From: Kitasatospora sp. SUK 42
GTDB taxonomy: Bacteria; Actinomycetota; Actinomycetes; Streptomycetales; Streptomycetaceae
Length of the DNA stretch: 64,000 nt
Direction: 5' to 3'
Assembly: GCF_015776785.2 (NCBI RefSeq)
Contig: NZ_LFMD02000003.1
Span: forward strand, 1,072,854 to 1,136,853
Made by a program: the position numbers and the translations under genes
The notes under the pieces: generated by a model
The model's database searches: none
The model's input: the letters and a program-made list of their open reading frames with translations, nothing else
What the model was told of the DNA's origin: nothing
In this document: positions 50,757 through 59,746 of the stretch, in pieces
Layout: each line of letters opens with the position of its first letter
How positions within the stretch are numbered: position 1 is the first letter of the stretch

Positions 50757-50848
50757 GCCGGGAACGTCCGGGCCGGGGCAGGAGCTCCGGCAGGACGGCC
50801 ACGGTCGGGCCAACGCCGCCGGGGCGTCGCTGCCGGGCCGTGGCCGTG

Positions 50849-50875
50849 GCCGTCCGACGGTGGCTCTCGGACGGC
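50849..50875. terminator. Hairpin between the convergent GGDEF-EAL and monooxygenase genes
   Basis: GCCGTCCGA and TCGGACGGC form a perfect 9-bp stem with a 9-nt loop, 6 bp from the monooxygenase stop. Confidence 0.6.
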
Positions 50876-50880
50876 GGCTG

Positions 50881-51972
50881 TCAGGCCTTGGCCGTCAGGC
50901 CGTAGGCCTCGGCGATCAGACCGTAGGAGCGGATCCGGGCCTCGTTGCCGTGGACGTGCGAGGTGACCATCAGCTCGTCCACCCCGGTCCGCTTGCGCAG
51001 GGCCTCCAGACCGTCCGCGACCTGGCCCGGCTCACCCAGCACCACGTTCTCAAGCAGGCTGTCCATGAAGTCCGCCTCGGCCGGGCTGTACGGGTACTCC
51101 TCGGCCTGCTCCGGGCTGGGGATCGGGCCCACCTGGCCGCTCCGGAGCCGGAGCATGCCGAGGGCGGCGGAGCGGGCGAGGCGGAGGGCGGAGGCCTCGT
51201 CGTCGGCGGCGACGGCGCTCACGCCGATCAGCGCGTAGGGCTCGCTGAGCACGGCGGAGGGGCGGAAGGACGATCGGTAGAGGTCCAGCGCCGGGATGGT
51301 GTTGGTGCTGCTGAAGTGGTGGGCGAAGGCGAACGGGAGGCCCAGACGCCCGGCCAGCTGGGCGCTGAAGCCGGAGGAGCCGAGCAGCCAGATCGGCGGG
51401 CGGCCCTCGCTCCGGGGGACGGCGGTCAGCCGCGCGTACGGGTGGCCGGAGGGGAAGTCCCCGTCGAGGAAGTGGGTCAGCTCGGCGAGCTGCCGCGGGA
51501 AGTCGTCCGCACCCTCGCCGAGGCCGCGGCGCAGCGCCCGGGCGGTGGCCGGGTCGGTGCCGGGGGCGCGGCCGAGCCCGATGTCGATCCGGCCGGGGTG
51601 CAGGGCCTCCAGCAGGCCGAACTGCTCGGCGATGGCCAGCGGGGCGTGGTTGGGGAGCATGACCCCGCCCGAGCCGAGCCGCAGCGTCGTGGTGTTGGCC
51701 CCGAGGTGGGCGAGGAGGACGGCCGGGGTCGAGCTGGCCACCCCGGGCATGCCGTGGTGCTCGGCCACCCAGAAGCGGTGGTACCCCCACTGCTCGGCCC
51801 GGCGGGCCAGCTCGGTGGTGGCCGCGAGGGCCTCACCGGGCGTGTACCCGACGCCGACGCTGGCCAGGTCGAGGATCGAGAGCGGAGCGGGCGCCGTACC
51901 GCGGGCGGTCCCCCGGATCGCCTGGTCGATCCGCGGCTCGGTTCCGTGCCCCTGCTGGTCCTCGGTGGTCAT
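50881..51972 (-). CDS. Luciferase-like flavin monooxygenase
   Basis: A 363-residue TIM-barrel protein of the bacterial luciferase family (the MsnO8 or LLM class). Typical stretches are LSILDLASVG, RAEQWGYHRFWVAEHHGMPGVASSTPAVLL, TTTLRLGSGGVMLPNHAPL, HPGRIDIGLGRAPGTDPAT and PPIWLLGSSGFSAQLAGRLGLPFAFAHHF. Such proteins use reduced flavin, but many in this class have no known substrate. GGAGG lies 8 nt before the ATG. It is a single gene converging with the GGDEF-EAL gene. Confidence 0.9.
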   Translation of the reverse strand: MTTEDQQGHGTEPRIDQAIRGTARGTAPAPLSILDLASVGVGYTPGEALAATTELARRAEQWGYHRFWVAEHHGMPGVASSTPAVLLAHLGANTTTLRLGSGGVMLPNHAPLAIAEQFGLLEALHPGRIDIGLGRAPGTDPATARALRRGLGEGADDFPRQLAELTHFLDGDFPSGHPYARLTAVPRSEGRPPIWLLGSSGFSAQLAGRLGLPFAFAHHFSSTNTIPALDLYRSSFRPSAVLSEPYALIGVSAVAADDEASALRLARSAALGMLRLRSGQVGPIPSPEQAEEYPYSPAEADFMDSLLENVVLGEPGQVADGLEALRKRTGVDELMVTSHVHGNEARIRSYGLIAEAYGLTAKA

Positions 51973-52589
51973 CCCGTGTTCCTCCTGGCTGTCCTTGATC
52001 CGGCTGCCCTCTGGGCCTGCCGTCGTGAGCGACCGCACGGGTCTCGGACGGCCCTGCGATCGCTACTGCCAAGCAGCATCAACTACGGCTCCGGACCCGC
52101 TGTTCCCTTGAGCCGGAAGCGTTCCAACCACTTCGCCCCGGAACGGCCAACCCTTGACCTGTTGACCGAGCGCCAGCACACGGACACGGATGGCGACTTC
52201 ACGCCAGGGGTGGAAGTCGCCAGCCCCGGGCCTCGCGGTCGACGGCGGACATCCGGCAGGCTGGCGATCAGGAGCGGGACGCCCAACGGGAACCCCACTC
52301 CGCAAGCAAGATCGTCGGGCTGGACCAGCACCGGACGATCCCCGCGAGCCCTCGGCGCGGCACCCCGCCCCGGGGGCTCGTTCCATGTGCGGCGCCCCTC
52401 CGCCGGTCACCTGCCGCCCGCCACCGCCGTCCCCACCGGTTCGCCGCCGCCCGTGGCCGAGCCCGGTGATCTGTGGTCCCCTGCCGTGATCCTCGGCATA
52501 CCGGGGTGCTTCATGGCATGAAAAGTCGAGGCGCTAGCGTTGACTCAGCAGCCTCCTGCTCCCCCGGGCGGCGTGGAGGGAGTAAGGCC
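51973..52589. other. Long gene-free region between the monooxygenase and DedA genes
   Basis: No gene is supported on either strand over about 615 bp; it must hold both divergent promoters. Visible structure: CTTGACCTGTTGACC (two TTGACC hexamers 8 bp apart near 52154-52168), and a hairpin or dyad at 52191-52222. GC content is somewhat lower than in flanking genes. Confidence 0.5.
52191..52222. promoter_or_regulatory. 10-bp inverted repeat TGGCGACTTC...GAAGTCGCCA
   Basis: The arms are perfect, spaced by 12 nt, in a gene-free region just after two TTGACC hexamers. It may be an operator or an RNA hairpin; there is no T tract, and no gene ends nearby. Confidence 0.45.
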
Positions 52590-53186
52590 TTGGACTTCGT
52601 GGCGACGATCGGATCCTCATGGATCTGCGCCCTGGCCCTGTTCGCCGTACTCGGCGACGCCCTGCTCCCCTTCATACCGAGCGGCACGCTGGTCATCCTG
52701 GCCGTGCTCAAGACCGCGCAGATCAACGGCGCCCCGGTGCTGCTGGGCCTGGGCGTGGCGGTGGCCTCCTTCCTGGGCGACCTCCTACTGCTCCACCTCG
52801 CCCGGCGCGGCGCCCCGCTGCTGCAACGCCGGCTCGCCCGGCGCCCGAAGCTGGCGGCCAGCGTGACCCGGGTCCAGCAGTCCCTGGTGGAACGCCCCCA
52901 CAGCGGGGCGGCCGCGATGGTGGTGATCGCGCGGTTCGTGCCGGCCGGGCGGACCGTCCTGGACCTGGCCATAGGCCACTCCCCCGCCCATCCGCACCGC
53001 TTCCTGCACTGGTCGGCACTGGCCGCACTGGTCTGGGCCGCCTACATCGTGACGCTGGGCTGGCTGAACAGCCACTGGTTCAACACGGCCTGGCTCAGCC
53101 TGGCGGTCTCCTGCGCGGCGGCCACCGTCATCAGCACCGCGATCGCGCGAGTGGTGCGCCGCAACCGGCGGTTGGCCTCGCTCTAG
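52590..53186 (+). CDS. DedA family membrane protein
   Basis: A 198-residue protein of the DedA/SNARE-associated family with about five hydrophobic segments. Typical parts: LFAVLGDALLPFIPSGTLVILA, GVAVASFLGDLLLLHLARRG and AAAMVVIARFVPAGRTVLDLAIG, where the FxPxGR-type motif is the family hallmark. DedA proteins act in lipid carrier flipping and envelope homeostasis. The start is TTG with GGAGGGAG 7 nt before it; an upstream ATG at 52518 would add a tail without a membrane segment. Confidence 0.83.
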   Translation: MDFVATIGSSWICALALFAVLGDALLPFIPSGTLVILAVLKTAQINGAPVLLGLGVAVASFLGDLLLLHLARRGAPLLQRRLARRPKLAASVTRVQQSLVERPHSGAAAMVVIARFVPAGRTVLDLAIGHSPAHPHRFLHWSALAALVWAAYIVTLGWLNSHWFNTAWLSLAVSCAAATVISTAIARVVRRNRRLASL

Positions 53187-53584
53187 TCCTCCCGCGCCCC
53201 TCCATCCGCTCGGGCCGCACCAGCCACTCTGGCCGCCCGGCGGGCGACTTCCGGTCACCGGGTCGCGCCAGAGGCACAGTTCTCCCCTTTATGGGGCGGC
53301 GAACCGCACCCGGCGCTGACGACCCCTGACCGGTCCGGGCAGGGCGGCGGTACCGTACTTCCCTGGCAGCGCACGGTGCAAAGCGTCACAAGACCGCAAC
53401 AGACGACGAATCCTTGCAGCCCTGCCGGGCGCGCCTGACGTGTTGACTGTCGTCAGAGCCCGGCGACCTTGGTGGCCGCCAAGGCGACATGACATGCTAA
53501 CGGCGGAATATTCATCAATTGCCCGATTTGACCGGTGCGGCCTCGGGCCGCCCTCACCACCGGTATCGGCACCCAGGGGAGACC
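53187..53584. promoter_or_regulatory. Upstream region of the deacetylase gene with two dyads
   Basis: No gene is seen. CTGACG-N10-CGTCAG (53435-53456) has TTGACT in its centre, and CCTTGG-N6-CCAAGG (53467-53484) follows 11 bp later. Beyond these the bases become AT-rich (GGAATATTCATCAATTG). Together they look like a regulated promoter region for the deacetylase gene. Confidence 0.45.
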
Positions 53585-54862
53585 ATGACCAGCATCTCGC
53601 GCAGGACGGTGCTCAGTGCTACCGCCGCGACCGCAGCCCTCGGCGCGGTCGCGGCCTGCTCCAGCGGCGGATCCGGTTCGGGGCAGAACTCCTCCTCCCC
53701 CTCCTCCGGCGACGCGACCACCCCCCAGGGCGGCACCGCGGACCCGACCCAGACGGTGATCCCCAAGGGCACCCCGATCGGCGACGGCTCCAACGCGGAC
53801 ACCGGTCCCCAGCCGAACCAGCCCAAGCCCGAGAAGCTCAAGCCGGGCGAGCGGCCTCCGCAGTTCGTGGTGTTCTCCTGGGACGGCGCGGGCGGCACCG
53901 ACGACGGCCAGTTCCCCCGCTTCCTCAAGCTGGCGGAGCAGTACAAGGCCACGATGACCTTCTTCCTCTCCGGCATATACGCCCTGCCCAAGAGCAAGGC
54001 CGACCTGTACCACCCGCCGAAGCACTCGGTCGGCGCCTCCGACATCCCGTACCTGTCGGACGGCGCGGTCAAGAGCACGCTCAAGCTCGTCAGCCAGGCC
54101 TGGCTGGCCGGACACGAGATCGGCACCCACTTCAACGGGCACTTCTGCTCCAGCCGTCCGGACAAGAACGGGGTCAACATGTGGACCCCGGACGACTGGC
54201 AGAGCGAGATCGACCAGGCGATATCCTTCGTCACCCAGTGGCGGACCAACACCGGCTTCACCGACGTCGACCCGCTCCCCTTCGACTACAAGAAGGAGCT
54301 CATAGGCGGCCGCACCCCGTGCCTGGAGGGGCAGAAGGCACTGCTGCCGACCATAGCCAAGCTGGGCTGGAAGTACGACGCCAGCTCCTCGGGCGGCCTC
54401 CAGATATGGCCGCAGAAGGTGCAGGACGGCAAGGTCTGGGACTTCCCGCTGCAGTCCATACCGTTCCCTGGGCACACCTTCCAGGTCCTGTCGATGGACT
54501 ACAACATCCTGGCCAACCAGTCCGCCGGCAGCACCAAGGGCGACCCGTCCAAGTACGGCGACTGGCGCACCCAGGCCGCCAACTCCTACCTGGCCGGCTT
54601 CGACCGGGCCTACAACAGCAACCGCGCGCCGTTCTTCATAGGCAACCACTTCGAGCAGTGGAACGGCGGCATCTACATGGACGCCGTCGAGGAGGCGCTC
54701 AAGACCATCGCGGGCAAGCCCGAGGTCCGGCTGGTCTCCTTCCGGCAGCTGGTCGACTGGCTGGAGGTCCAGGACCAGTCCACCCTGCGCAAGCTGCGCA
54801 CGCTCAACGTCGGCCAGGCACCGGCCAACGGCTGGGAGAGCTTCCTCGGCACCGCGGGCTGA
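53585..54862 (+). CDS. Tat-lipoprotein polysaccharide deacetylase-like protein
   Basis: A 425-residue lipoprotein. The signal has a twin arginine (ISRRTVLS) and a lipobox ending at C25 (AVAAC), followed by a Ser/Gly tether. The NodB-like domain starts near 90 with FVVFSWDGAGG. In canonical deacetylases this motif is TFDDG; here the second (metal-binding) Asp is Gly, while the first is kept. The HxxxH motif is present in HEIGTHFNGHF. The domain is long, with a C-terminal part ending RQLVDWLEVQ. It may bind or modify wall polysaccharides but activity is uncertain. AGGGGAGA precedes the ATG. Confidence 0.82.
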   Translation: MTSISRRTVLSATAATAALGAVAACSSGGSGSGQNSSSPSSGDATTPQGGTADPTQTVIPKGTPIGDGSNADTGPQPNQPKPEKLKPGERPPQFVVFSWDGAGGTDDGQFPRFLKLAEQYKATMTFFLSGIYALPKSKADLYHPPKHSVGASDIPYLSDGAVKSTLKLVSQAWLAGHEIGTHFNGHFCSSRPDKNGVNMWTPDDWQSEIDQAISFVTQWRTNTGFTDVDPLPFDYKKELIGGRTPCLEGQKALLPTIAKLGWKYDASSSGGLQIWPQKVQDGKVWDFPLQSIPFPGHTFQVLSMDYNILANQSAGSTKGDPSKYGDWRTQAANSYLAGFDRAYNSNRAPFFIGNHFEQWNGGIYMDAVEEALKTIAGKPEVRLVSFRQLVDWLEVQDQSTLRKLRTLNVGQAPANGWESFLGTAG

Positions 54863-54892
54863 CGCTCCGCGCCACGGCGCAACCGTCGGATA

Positions 54893-54924
54893 CGGCCGGC
54901 GGAGTGTGAGCACCCCGCCGGCCG
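54893..54924. terminator. Bidirectional hairpin between the deacetylase and hydrolase genes
   Basis: CGGCCGGCGG and CCGCCGGCCG form a perfect 10-bp stem with a 12-nt loop, between convergent genes. Confidence 0.65.
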
Positions 54925-54945
54925 CGGTCGTCCGGGTCGGATCGG

Positions 54946-55851
54946 TTACCCGGCGACGGGGACGTCCGCGAGCAGGCTGCGGACGATGCGGTCGGCCCCG
55001 GCCTCTCCCCAGAGGATCGAGTAGTGGTTGGTGCCCGGCACCAACGAGGCCGGGACCCTCTGCCGGTCCAGCCCGGACAGCCCGATCCGCTGATCGTCGT
55101 ACAGGCCCTGCGGCTCGTTGAGCAGGCCGCGTTCCGCCCAGAGCAGCTCGGCCGGGCAGGGCAGCCTGTGCACGGCGCCCGCCGCCTCCTGGTCCAGCAG
55201 GGCCTGGGCCCCATCGGCCTGCACGGCCTCCAGCACGCAGGAGGACCGCAGTTCGGGCTCGACGCCGACGAGGTCGCGCTGGGTGTAGGCGTCGATCCCC
55301 TCCGACCAGTCGTCGCCGAAGGCCGGGTGCCGGCGCCAGAACTCCCGGTAGGCGTCCCGGTCCGGGAAGGTCATCGACAGCCTGGCCAGGGCGGGCCCGA
55401 GCACTGCGGCCAGGGCGTCCTCCTCGCGGACGCCCTCCGGGAGCGGGAAGCTCACCGCGCCGTCCACCAACAGCGCCCGGCGGACGAGTTCGGGGTGCCG
55501 GACGGCGGCCAGGGCGGTGACCCAGGCCCCCATCGAATGGCCGACGACCGTGACGGGCCCCGCGCCGAGGGCGGATATCAGCGCGGCCACGTCGTCGGCG
55601 TGCCGGGCCAGCCCGTACGGTCCGGCGACCGAGCTACTGGCGCCGCGGCCCCGCAGGTCGGGCGCGAGCAGGGTGACCCGTCCGGCGAGCCGGCGGGCGA
55701 CCTCGTACCAGGCGAGGCCGTTGGCGGTGATGCCGTGCACCGCCACGACCGTCGGGGCCTCCGGCCGGTCGGCGGGCCAGCGCAGGACGGACAGGTCCCC
55801 GCCGAGCACGGGTACGGTCAACTCCTCGGGCTTCAGGGGCGACTGGCTCAC
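54946..55851 (-). CDS. Alpha/beta hydrolase
   Basis: A 301-residue alpha/beta-hydrolase. VVAVHGITANGLAWYEVARRL is the oxyanion region, VVGHSMGAWVTALA holds the nucleophile serine (near 107), and VPGTNHYSILWGEAGAD holds the histidine (near 279). The acid follows the sixth strand in LLWAERGLLNEPQG. The substrate is unknown. The start overlaps the end of the LivM gene by 4 bp, so it belongs to the same transcript as the Liv-type importer and may process its substrate. Confidence 0.87.
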   Translation of the reverse strand: MSQSPLKPEELTVPVLGGDLSVLRWPADRPEAPTVVAVHGITANGLAWYEVARRLAGRVTLLAPDLRGRGASSSVAGPYGLARHADDVAALISALGAGPVTVVGHSMGAWVTALAAVRHPELVRRALLVDGAVSFPLPEGVREEDALAAVLGPALARLSMTFPDRDAYREFWRRHPAFGDDWSEGIDAYTQRDLVGVEPELRSSCVLEAVQADGAQALLDQEAAGAVHRLPCPAELLWAERGLLNEPQGLYDDQRIGLSGLDRQRVPASLVPGTNHYSILWGEAGADRIVRSLLADVPVAG

Positions 55852-57188
55852 GCGGGAGTACCTCCGGTGGGGCGGGCGGTCCGGACGCCGGTCGGCGCTG
55901 GGACCGAACGGGCGGATCGGGCGGCGCGGATGCGGGCAGGCAGTCTAGCCAGGCCGCCGGGTAGCAGGTAGACCACGGCGACGAACAAGGCCCCTAGCAG
56001 GAAAAGAGGTTGGGAGAGCGGCACGCGCAGCACCGCGGGCAGGTCCGCGACGGCGGTCGAGTTCGCGAGGTCCCCGAGCCGGTGGCTCGCCCAGGTGTAG
56101 AGGACACCGCCGAGCAGCGGACCCCAGCGAGTGCCGGAGCCGCCGAGGACCACCATGACCAGCAGCGCGAGCGTGGCGTCCGAGCTGGCAGCCTGCGGGG
56201 TGGCGCCGCCGGTCAGCAGCAGGTAGACCACCCCGCCCAGCCCGGCGAGCCCGCCGGCCATCACGAAGGCGACCAACTTGTAGCCGTAGGGCCGGAGTCC
56301 GAGCACCTCCACCCGGCGCTCGTTCTCCTTGATCCCCTCCCAGACCCGCCCGGCCGGCGAGTTGACGGCCCAGTAGACCGCGGCGACCGTCAGCACCAGG
56401 TAGCCGACGGCGATCCAGTAGAGGTTGGCGGTGTTCTCGATCCCGAGCAGGCCCGGGGGCAACAGGTCGGCCGGGGCGGAGCGGCCCTCCTCACCCCCGG
56501 TGATGCCACCGGGGTTGCGCTGGACGAGGATCGAGCCGGCCTGGGCGAAGGCGAGGGTGACCATGGAGAAGCCGATGCCGGTGACGCGCAGGCTCACCGA
56601 GCCCAGCAGCAGGGCGAGCAGCACGGTGCACGCGACCCCGAACACCGCGGCGGCGGCGAAGGGGAGCTGCAGCTCCAGCATGCCGAGGTCGGTGGCGTAG
56701 AGGCCGGTCGCGAAGTAGAGCGCGTGGCCGAAGGAGAGCAGTCCGGTACGGCCGAGCAGGAGGTCGTAGCCGGTGGCGAGGGCCCCGTAGAGCAGGCACA
56801 GGGCGAGGAGTTGGAGACTTCCGGGACTGCCGAGCGGGCCGTCGAGCAGTCCCGGGACGGGAAGCGCACTATATGGGGCGACAAGGAGCGTGATCAGCAG
56901 TGCGATCGGCCACCAGCGTAGCGCTCTGTGCACGCCTGTCCAGCGGTTAGTGATTGAATCACCCGTTCGAGGGATGGCGCCGGGCTCGCCCCCGTGTTCA
57001 CAATGGGTCTCGGCGAGGCCGGTGTCAGTCCCCCTCTCCACAATGGCGGTGTCGGCGGAGCTGGTGTCAGTCCCCTCTGCTGGTATGGCGGTCATGGCAG
57101 GGCTGGTGTCAGTCCCCCCTGCCGAGGTGGCGGCGCTGCGGTTGGCCGCGGGGCCACCGGTGCTCGTGATCGGTGTTTCGGCGCTCAC
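55848..57188 (-). CDS. livM: Liv-type ABC permease with repeat-bearing N-terminal extension
   Basis: A 446-residue permease of the LivM type. About eight to ten helices run from residue 85 on (ALRWWPIALLITLLVAPYSAL), with GLLSFGHALYFATGLYA, SVSLRVTGIGFSMVTLAFAQAG, IKENERRVEVLGLRPYGYKLVAFVMAGGLAGLGGV and LLVMVVLGGSGTRWGPLLGG. Unusually, residues 1-84 form a hydrophilic extension holding three 14-residue repeats starting TDT. The GTG at 57188 overlaps the LivH stop (GTGA), and the repeat period keeps frame, both supporting translation of the extension. A later start at GTG 56933 would give a standard length. Confidence 0.85.
   Translation of the reverse strand: MSAETPITSTGGPAANRSAATSAGGTDTSPAMTAIPAEGTDTSSADTAIVERGTDTGLAETHCEHGGEPGAIPRTGDSITNRWTGVHRALRWWPIALLITLLVAPYSALPVPGLLDGPLGSPGSLQLLALCLLYGALATGYDLLLGRTGLLSFGHALYFATGLYATDLGMLELQLPFAAAAVFGVACTVLLALLLGSVSLRVTGIGFSMVTLAFAQAGSILVQRNPGGITGGEEGRSAPADLLPPGLLGIENTANLYWIAVGYLVLTVAAVYWAVNSPAGRVWEGIKENERRVEVLGLRPYGYKLVAFVMAGGLAGLGGVVYLLLTGGATPQAASSDATLALLVMVVLGGSGTRWGPLLGGVLYTWASHRLGDLANSTAVADLPAVLRVPLSQPLFLLGALFVAVVYLLPGGLARLPARIRAARSARSVPAPTGVRTARPTGGTPA
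57021..57146. repeat. Three 42-bp tandem units in the LivM 5' end
   Basis: GGTGTCAGTCCCC begins at 57021, 57063 and 57105, an exact 42-bp period. On the gene strand each unit encodes 14 residues of the type TDTSxADTAIVERG. Confidence 0.85.
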
Positions 57189-58051
57189 GCGAGCCTCCCG
57201 GTGAGTCCACGGGGTCGGACCAGAAGCAGCACGGCGAGCAGGACGACGACCGAGAGGTCTCCGAGCCCGGCGCCGGTGTAGTAGTTGGCGAACTGCTGGA
57301 CGAGGCCGACGCCCACCGAGGCGGCGGCGGCCCCGGTCACGGAGCCCATGCCGCCCATCACCACGACGACGAAAGCGAAGATGAGCAGGCCGGTCCCCTG
57401 GCCAGGGCTGACCGAACCGAAGTAGAGGCCGCCGAGGGCACCACCGAGAGCGGCGGCGGCCCCTCCGATGGCGAAGACGAGGGTGAACGCCTTCCGGACA
57501 TCGATGCCGAGCGCCGTGACCATCGCCCGGTCCTCGACGCCGGCCCGGACGATCAGCCCGTAGCGGGTACGGGCCAGGAACAACCGAAGAGTGAGCAGCA
57601 CCAGCGCGGCGGCGGCCACGAGCACGAAGCGGTTGACCGGGACGGTCGCACCGAGCACGTGCCAGGTGCCGGACAGCAGGGCCGGCTGGGGGAAGGGGCG
57701 GGAGTCCGCGCCCCAGACCCCCATCAGCAGGGCGGGTATGGCGAGCCCGACCCCGACGGTGGCGAGGATCTGGTCGCGCGGGCGGCTGTAGAGCGGCCGG
57801 ATCAGGAAGAGCTCCAGCAGGACGGCGGCGGCCGTCCCGAGCAGGGTGCCGAACGGCACCGCGAGCCAGAAGGGGAAGCCAGCCTCGGTGCCGGCCCACC
57901 AGGTGGCATAGGCGCCGATGGAGAGCAGGGCGCCGTGCGCGAAGTTGAGCACGTCCATCAATCCGAAGATCAACGACAGACCGGAGGCGACCAGGAAGTA
58001 CAGCGCACCGAGACCGAGACCAGTACAGAGAAGGAGAACGACGGTGTCCAT
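57185..58051 (-). CDS. livH: Liv-type ABC permease
   Basis: A 288-residue LivH-type permease with about eight helices. Diagnostic stretches: LYFLVASGLSLIFGLMDVLNFAHGALLSIGAY at the front, the loop RAGVEDRAMVTALGIDVRKAFTLVFAIGGAAAALGGAL, and VMGGMGSVTGAAAASVGVGLV. It overlaps the LivF stop (TGATG) and the LivM start (GTGA), so all are translationally linked. Confidence 0.93.
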   Translation of the reverse strand: MDTVVLLLCTGLGLGALYFLVASGLSLIFGLMDVLNFAHGALLSIGAYATWWAGTEAGFPFWLAVPFGTLLGTAAAVLLELFLIRPLYSRPRDQILATVGVGLAIPALLMGVWGADSRPFPQPALLSGTWHVLGATVPVNRFVLVAAAALVLLTLRLFLARTRYGLIVRAGVEDRAMVTALGIDVRKAFTLVFAIGGAAAALGGALGGLYFGSVSPGQGTGLLIFAFVVVVMGGMGSVTGAAAASVGVGLVQQFANYYTGAGLGDLSVVVLLAVLLLVRPRGLTGRLA

Positions 58052-58914
58052 CAGGGCTTCACCTCCGCGGTGACGACAGGGGTGGCCGGGGAGGCGGCGG
58101 GCCGGGGCCCGCCGGCGAGCGGGTGACGGGAGCCGACGCCGAGCAGGCGGCGGGCGGCCTCCTCGTCGGCCAACAGCTCGGCGGTGTCGCCCCGGTGGGC
58201 GGTCCGGCCGTCGGCCAGGACGGCGCAGGTGCCGGCCAGCCGGCGGACGAGGGCGAGGTTCTGCTCGACCAGGAGAACGGGCACGGCCTCGGCCGCGCGG
58301 GCCAGCACCTCGGCCACCTCGGTGACGATCTTCGGGGCCAGGCCCTTGGTGGGCTCGTCGGCGATGATCAACCGGTTGCGGTTGAGCAGCGTCCGGCCGA
58401 TCGCCACCATCTGCTGCTGGCCGCCGGAGAGCGTCCCGGCCAACTGTCCTGAGCGTTGCTTGAGTTCAGGGAAGAGCTCGTGGACGAGTGAGTAGTTCGG
58501 CTCGTCCGGCTCGCCCCCGTCCCGGGCGGCGCGCTCGGCGAGGCGAAGGTTCTCGGCGACCGTCAGGCCCGCGAAGATCCCTCGGTCCTCTGGCGCGTAG
58601 CCGATGCCATGTCGAACCACCAAGTGAGTGGGAAGGTAGGAGAGTTCGGCACCGGCGAGGCGGATGCTCCCGGTGCGCGGGACCAGGCCCATGACGGCCT
58701 TGACGGTGGTGGTCTTGCCGGCGCCGTTGCGGCCCAGCAGGGCGGTGACCCCGGCGGGGGCGACATCGAGGTCGACGCCGTGCAGGATGTGCAGCCCGTC
58801 GATGACCACCCGCAGGTCGCGGACGGAGAGGAGGGGTTCGACAGCGGACGGCCGAGAGGAGGAGGGCTGCGAGGAAGGCGAAGGCGTCGAGGAGATCGGA
58901 GAGGAGGTGGTCAC
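58051..58914 (-). CDS. livF: Liv-type ABC ATPase, LivF class
   Basis: A 287-residue ATP-binding subunit. Walker A GRNGAGKTTT near 60, Q-loop region IGYAPEDRGIFAGLTV, signature LSGGQQQM, Walker B LIIADEPTKGLAP and switch histidine replaced by a Gln in VEQN, as is normal for LivF. The N-terminal 25 residues are Ser/Pro-rich. Start is GTG overlapping the LivG stop. Confidence 0.94.
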   Translation of the reverse strand: MTTSSPISSTPSPSSQPSSSRPSAVEPLLSVRDLRVVIDGLHILHGVDLDVAPAGVTALLGRNGAGKTTTVKAVMGLVPRTGSIRLAGAELSYLPTHLVVRHGIGYAPEDRGIFAGLTVAENLRLAERAARDGGEPDEPNYSLVHELFPELKQRSGQLAGTLSGGQQQMVAIGRTLLNRNRLIIADEPTKGLAPKIVTEVAEVLARAAEAVPVLLVEQNLALVRRLAGTCAVLADGRTAHRGDTAELLADEEAARRLLGVGSRHPLAGGPRPAASPATPVVTAEVKP

Positions 58915-59741
58915 AACGCCTCACCCAGGTAGGCCTGCTGAACGGTCGGGTCGGCCATCACGGCCTCGGGGGTGTCCAGGGCGAGCAGGGTGCCGTGGTG
59001 CATCACCGCCAGGCGATCCGCCAGGCCGAGCAGGACGTCCATGTGGTGCTCGACCATCAGGACGGTCCGGCCGAGCTCGCGGTGGACGGAGCGGATCAGT
59101 TCGGTGAGGGCCGGCACCTCCTCCGCGCTGACGCCCGCCATCGGCTCGTCCAGCAGGATCAGCCGGGGGTCGGAGACGAGCAGGACGGCCAGCTCCAGCT
59201 TGCGCTTCTCCCCGTGCGAGAGCGAGGCCGCCAAGGTGTCGGCACGGTGGGTGAGTTCGGTGCGGTGCAGGGTGTCGTCCACCTGCTCCTGGTAGCGGTG
59301 GGCACGGCGCCAGAGCCGGTACGAGGCACCCGGCCCGGCCGCCGCCTGGGCGGCCAGGCGGACATGGTCGGCGACCGTCATCCCCGGCCAGAGGGAGGAG
59401 GTCTGGAAGGTGCGGCCGAGCCCGCGGCGCGCCCGGGTGTGCACGGCCTCGGCGGTGATGTCCACGCCGTCGAGGTGGAGGCTGCCGTGGCTCGCCGGGT
59501 AGATGCCGGAGATCAGGTTGAAGAGGGAGGTCTTACCGGCCCCGTTGGGCCCGATGAAGGCGATGAACTCGCCTTCGCCGACCGAGAAGGAGACGTCCTC
59601 GACGATCGGCACACCGCGCACGGACCAGCCGAGTCCGTCCAGTTGCAGCACCGACGAGGAGGAGCCCCGAGAGGAGGCACGCGGAGAAGAGGAGGACAGC
59701 GAAGAAGAGGACGGCGAAGTGGAGGCAGCAGGAGCCGACAT
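58911..59741 (-). CDS. livG: Liv-type ABC ATPase, LivG class
   Basis: A 276-residue ATP-binding subunit with Walker A GPNGAGKTSLFN near 66, Q-loop GLGRTFQTSSLWPGMTV, signature LSHGEKRKLEL and Walker B LILLDEPMAGVS followed by VEHHMDVL. The N-terminus has a Ser-rich tether (SPSSSSLSSSSPRASSRGSS), matching the one on LivF. It lies 5 bp from the stop of the binding-protein gene. Confidence 0.94.
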   Translation of the reverse strand: MSAPAASTSPSSSSLSSSSPRASSRGSSSSVLQLDGLGWSVRGVPIVEDVSFSVGEGEFIAFIGPNGAGKTSLFNLISGIYPASHGSLHLDGVDITAEAVHTRARRGLGRTFQTSSLWPGMTVADHVRLAAQAAAGPGASYRLWRRAHRYQEQVDDTLHRTELTHRADTLAASLSHGEKRKLELAVLLVSDPRLILLDEPMAGVSAEEVPALTELIRSVHRELGRTVLMVEHHMDVLLGLADRLAVMHHGTLLALDTPEAVMADPTVQQAYLGEAL

Positions 59742-59746
59742 CGGGA

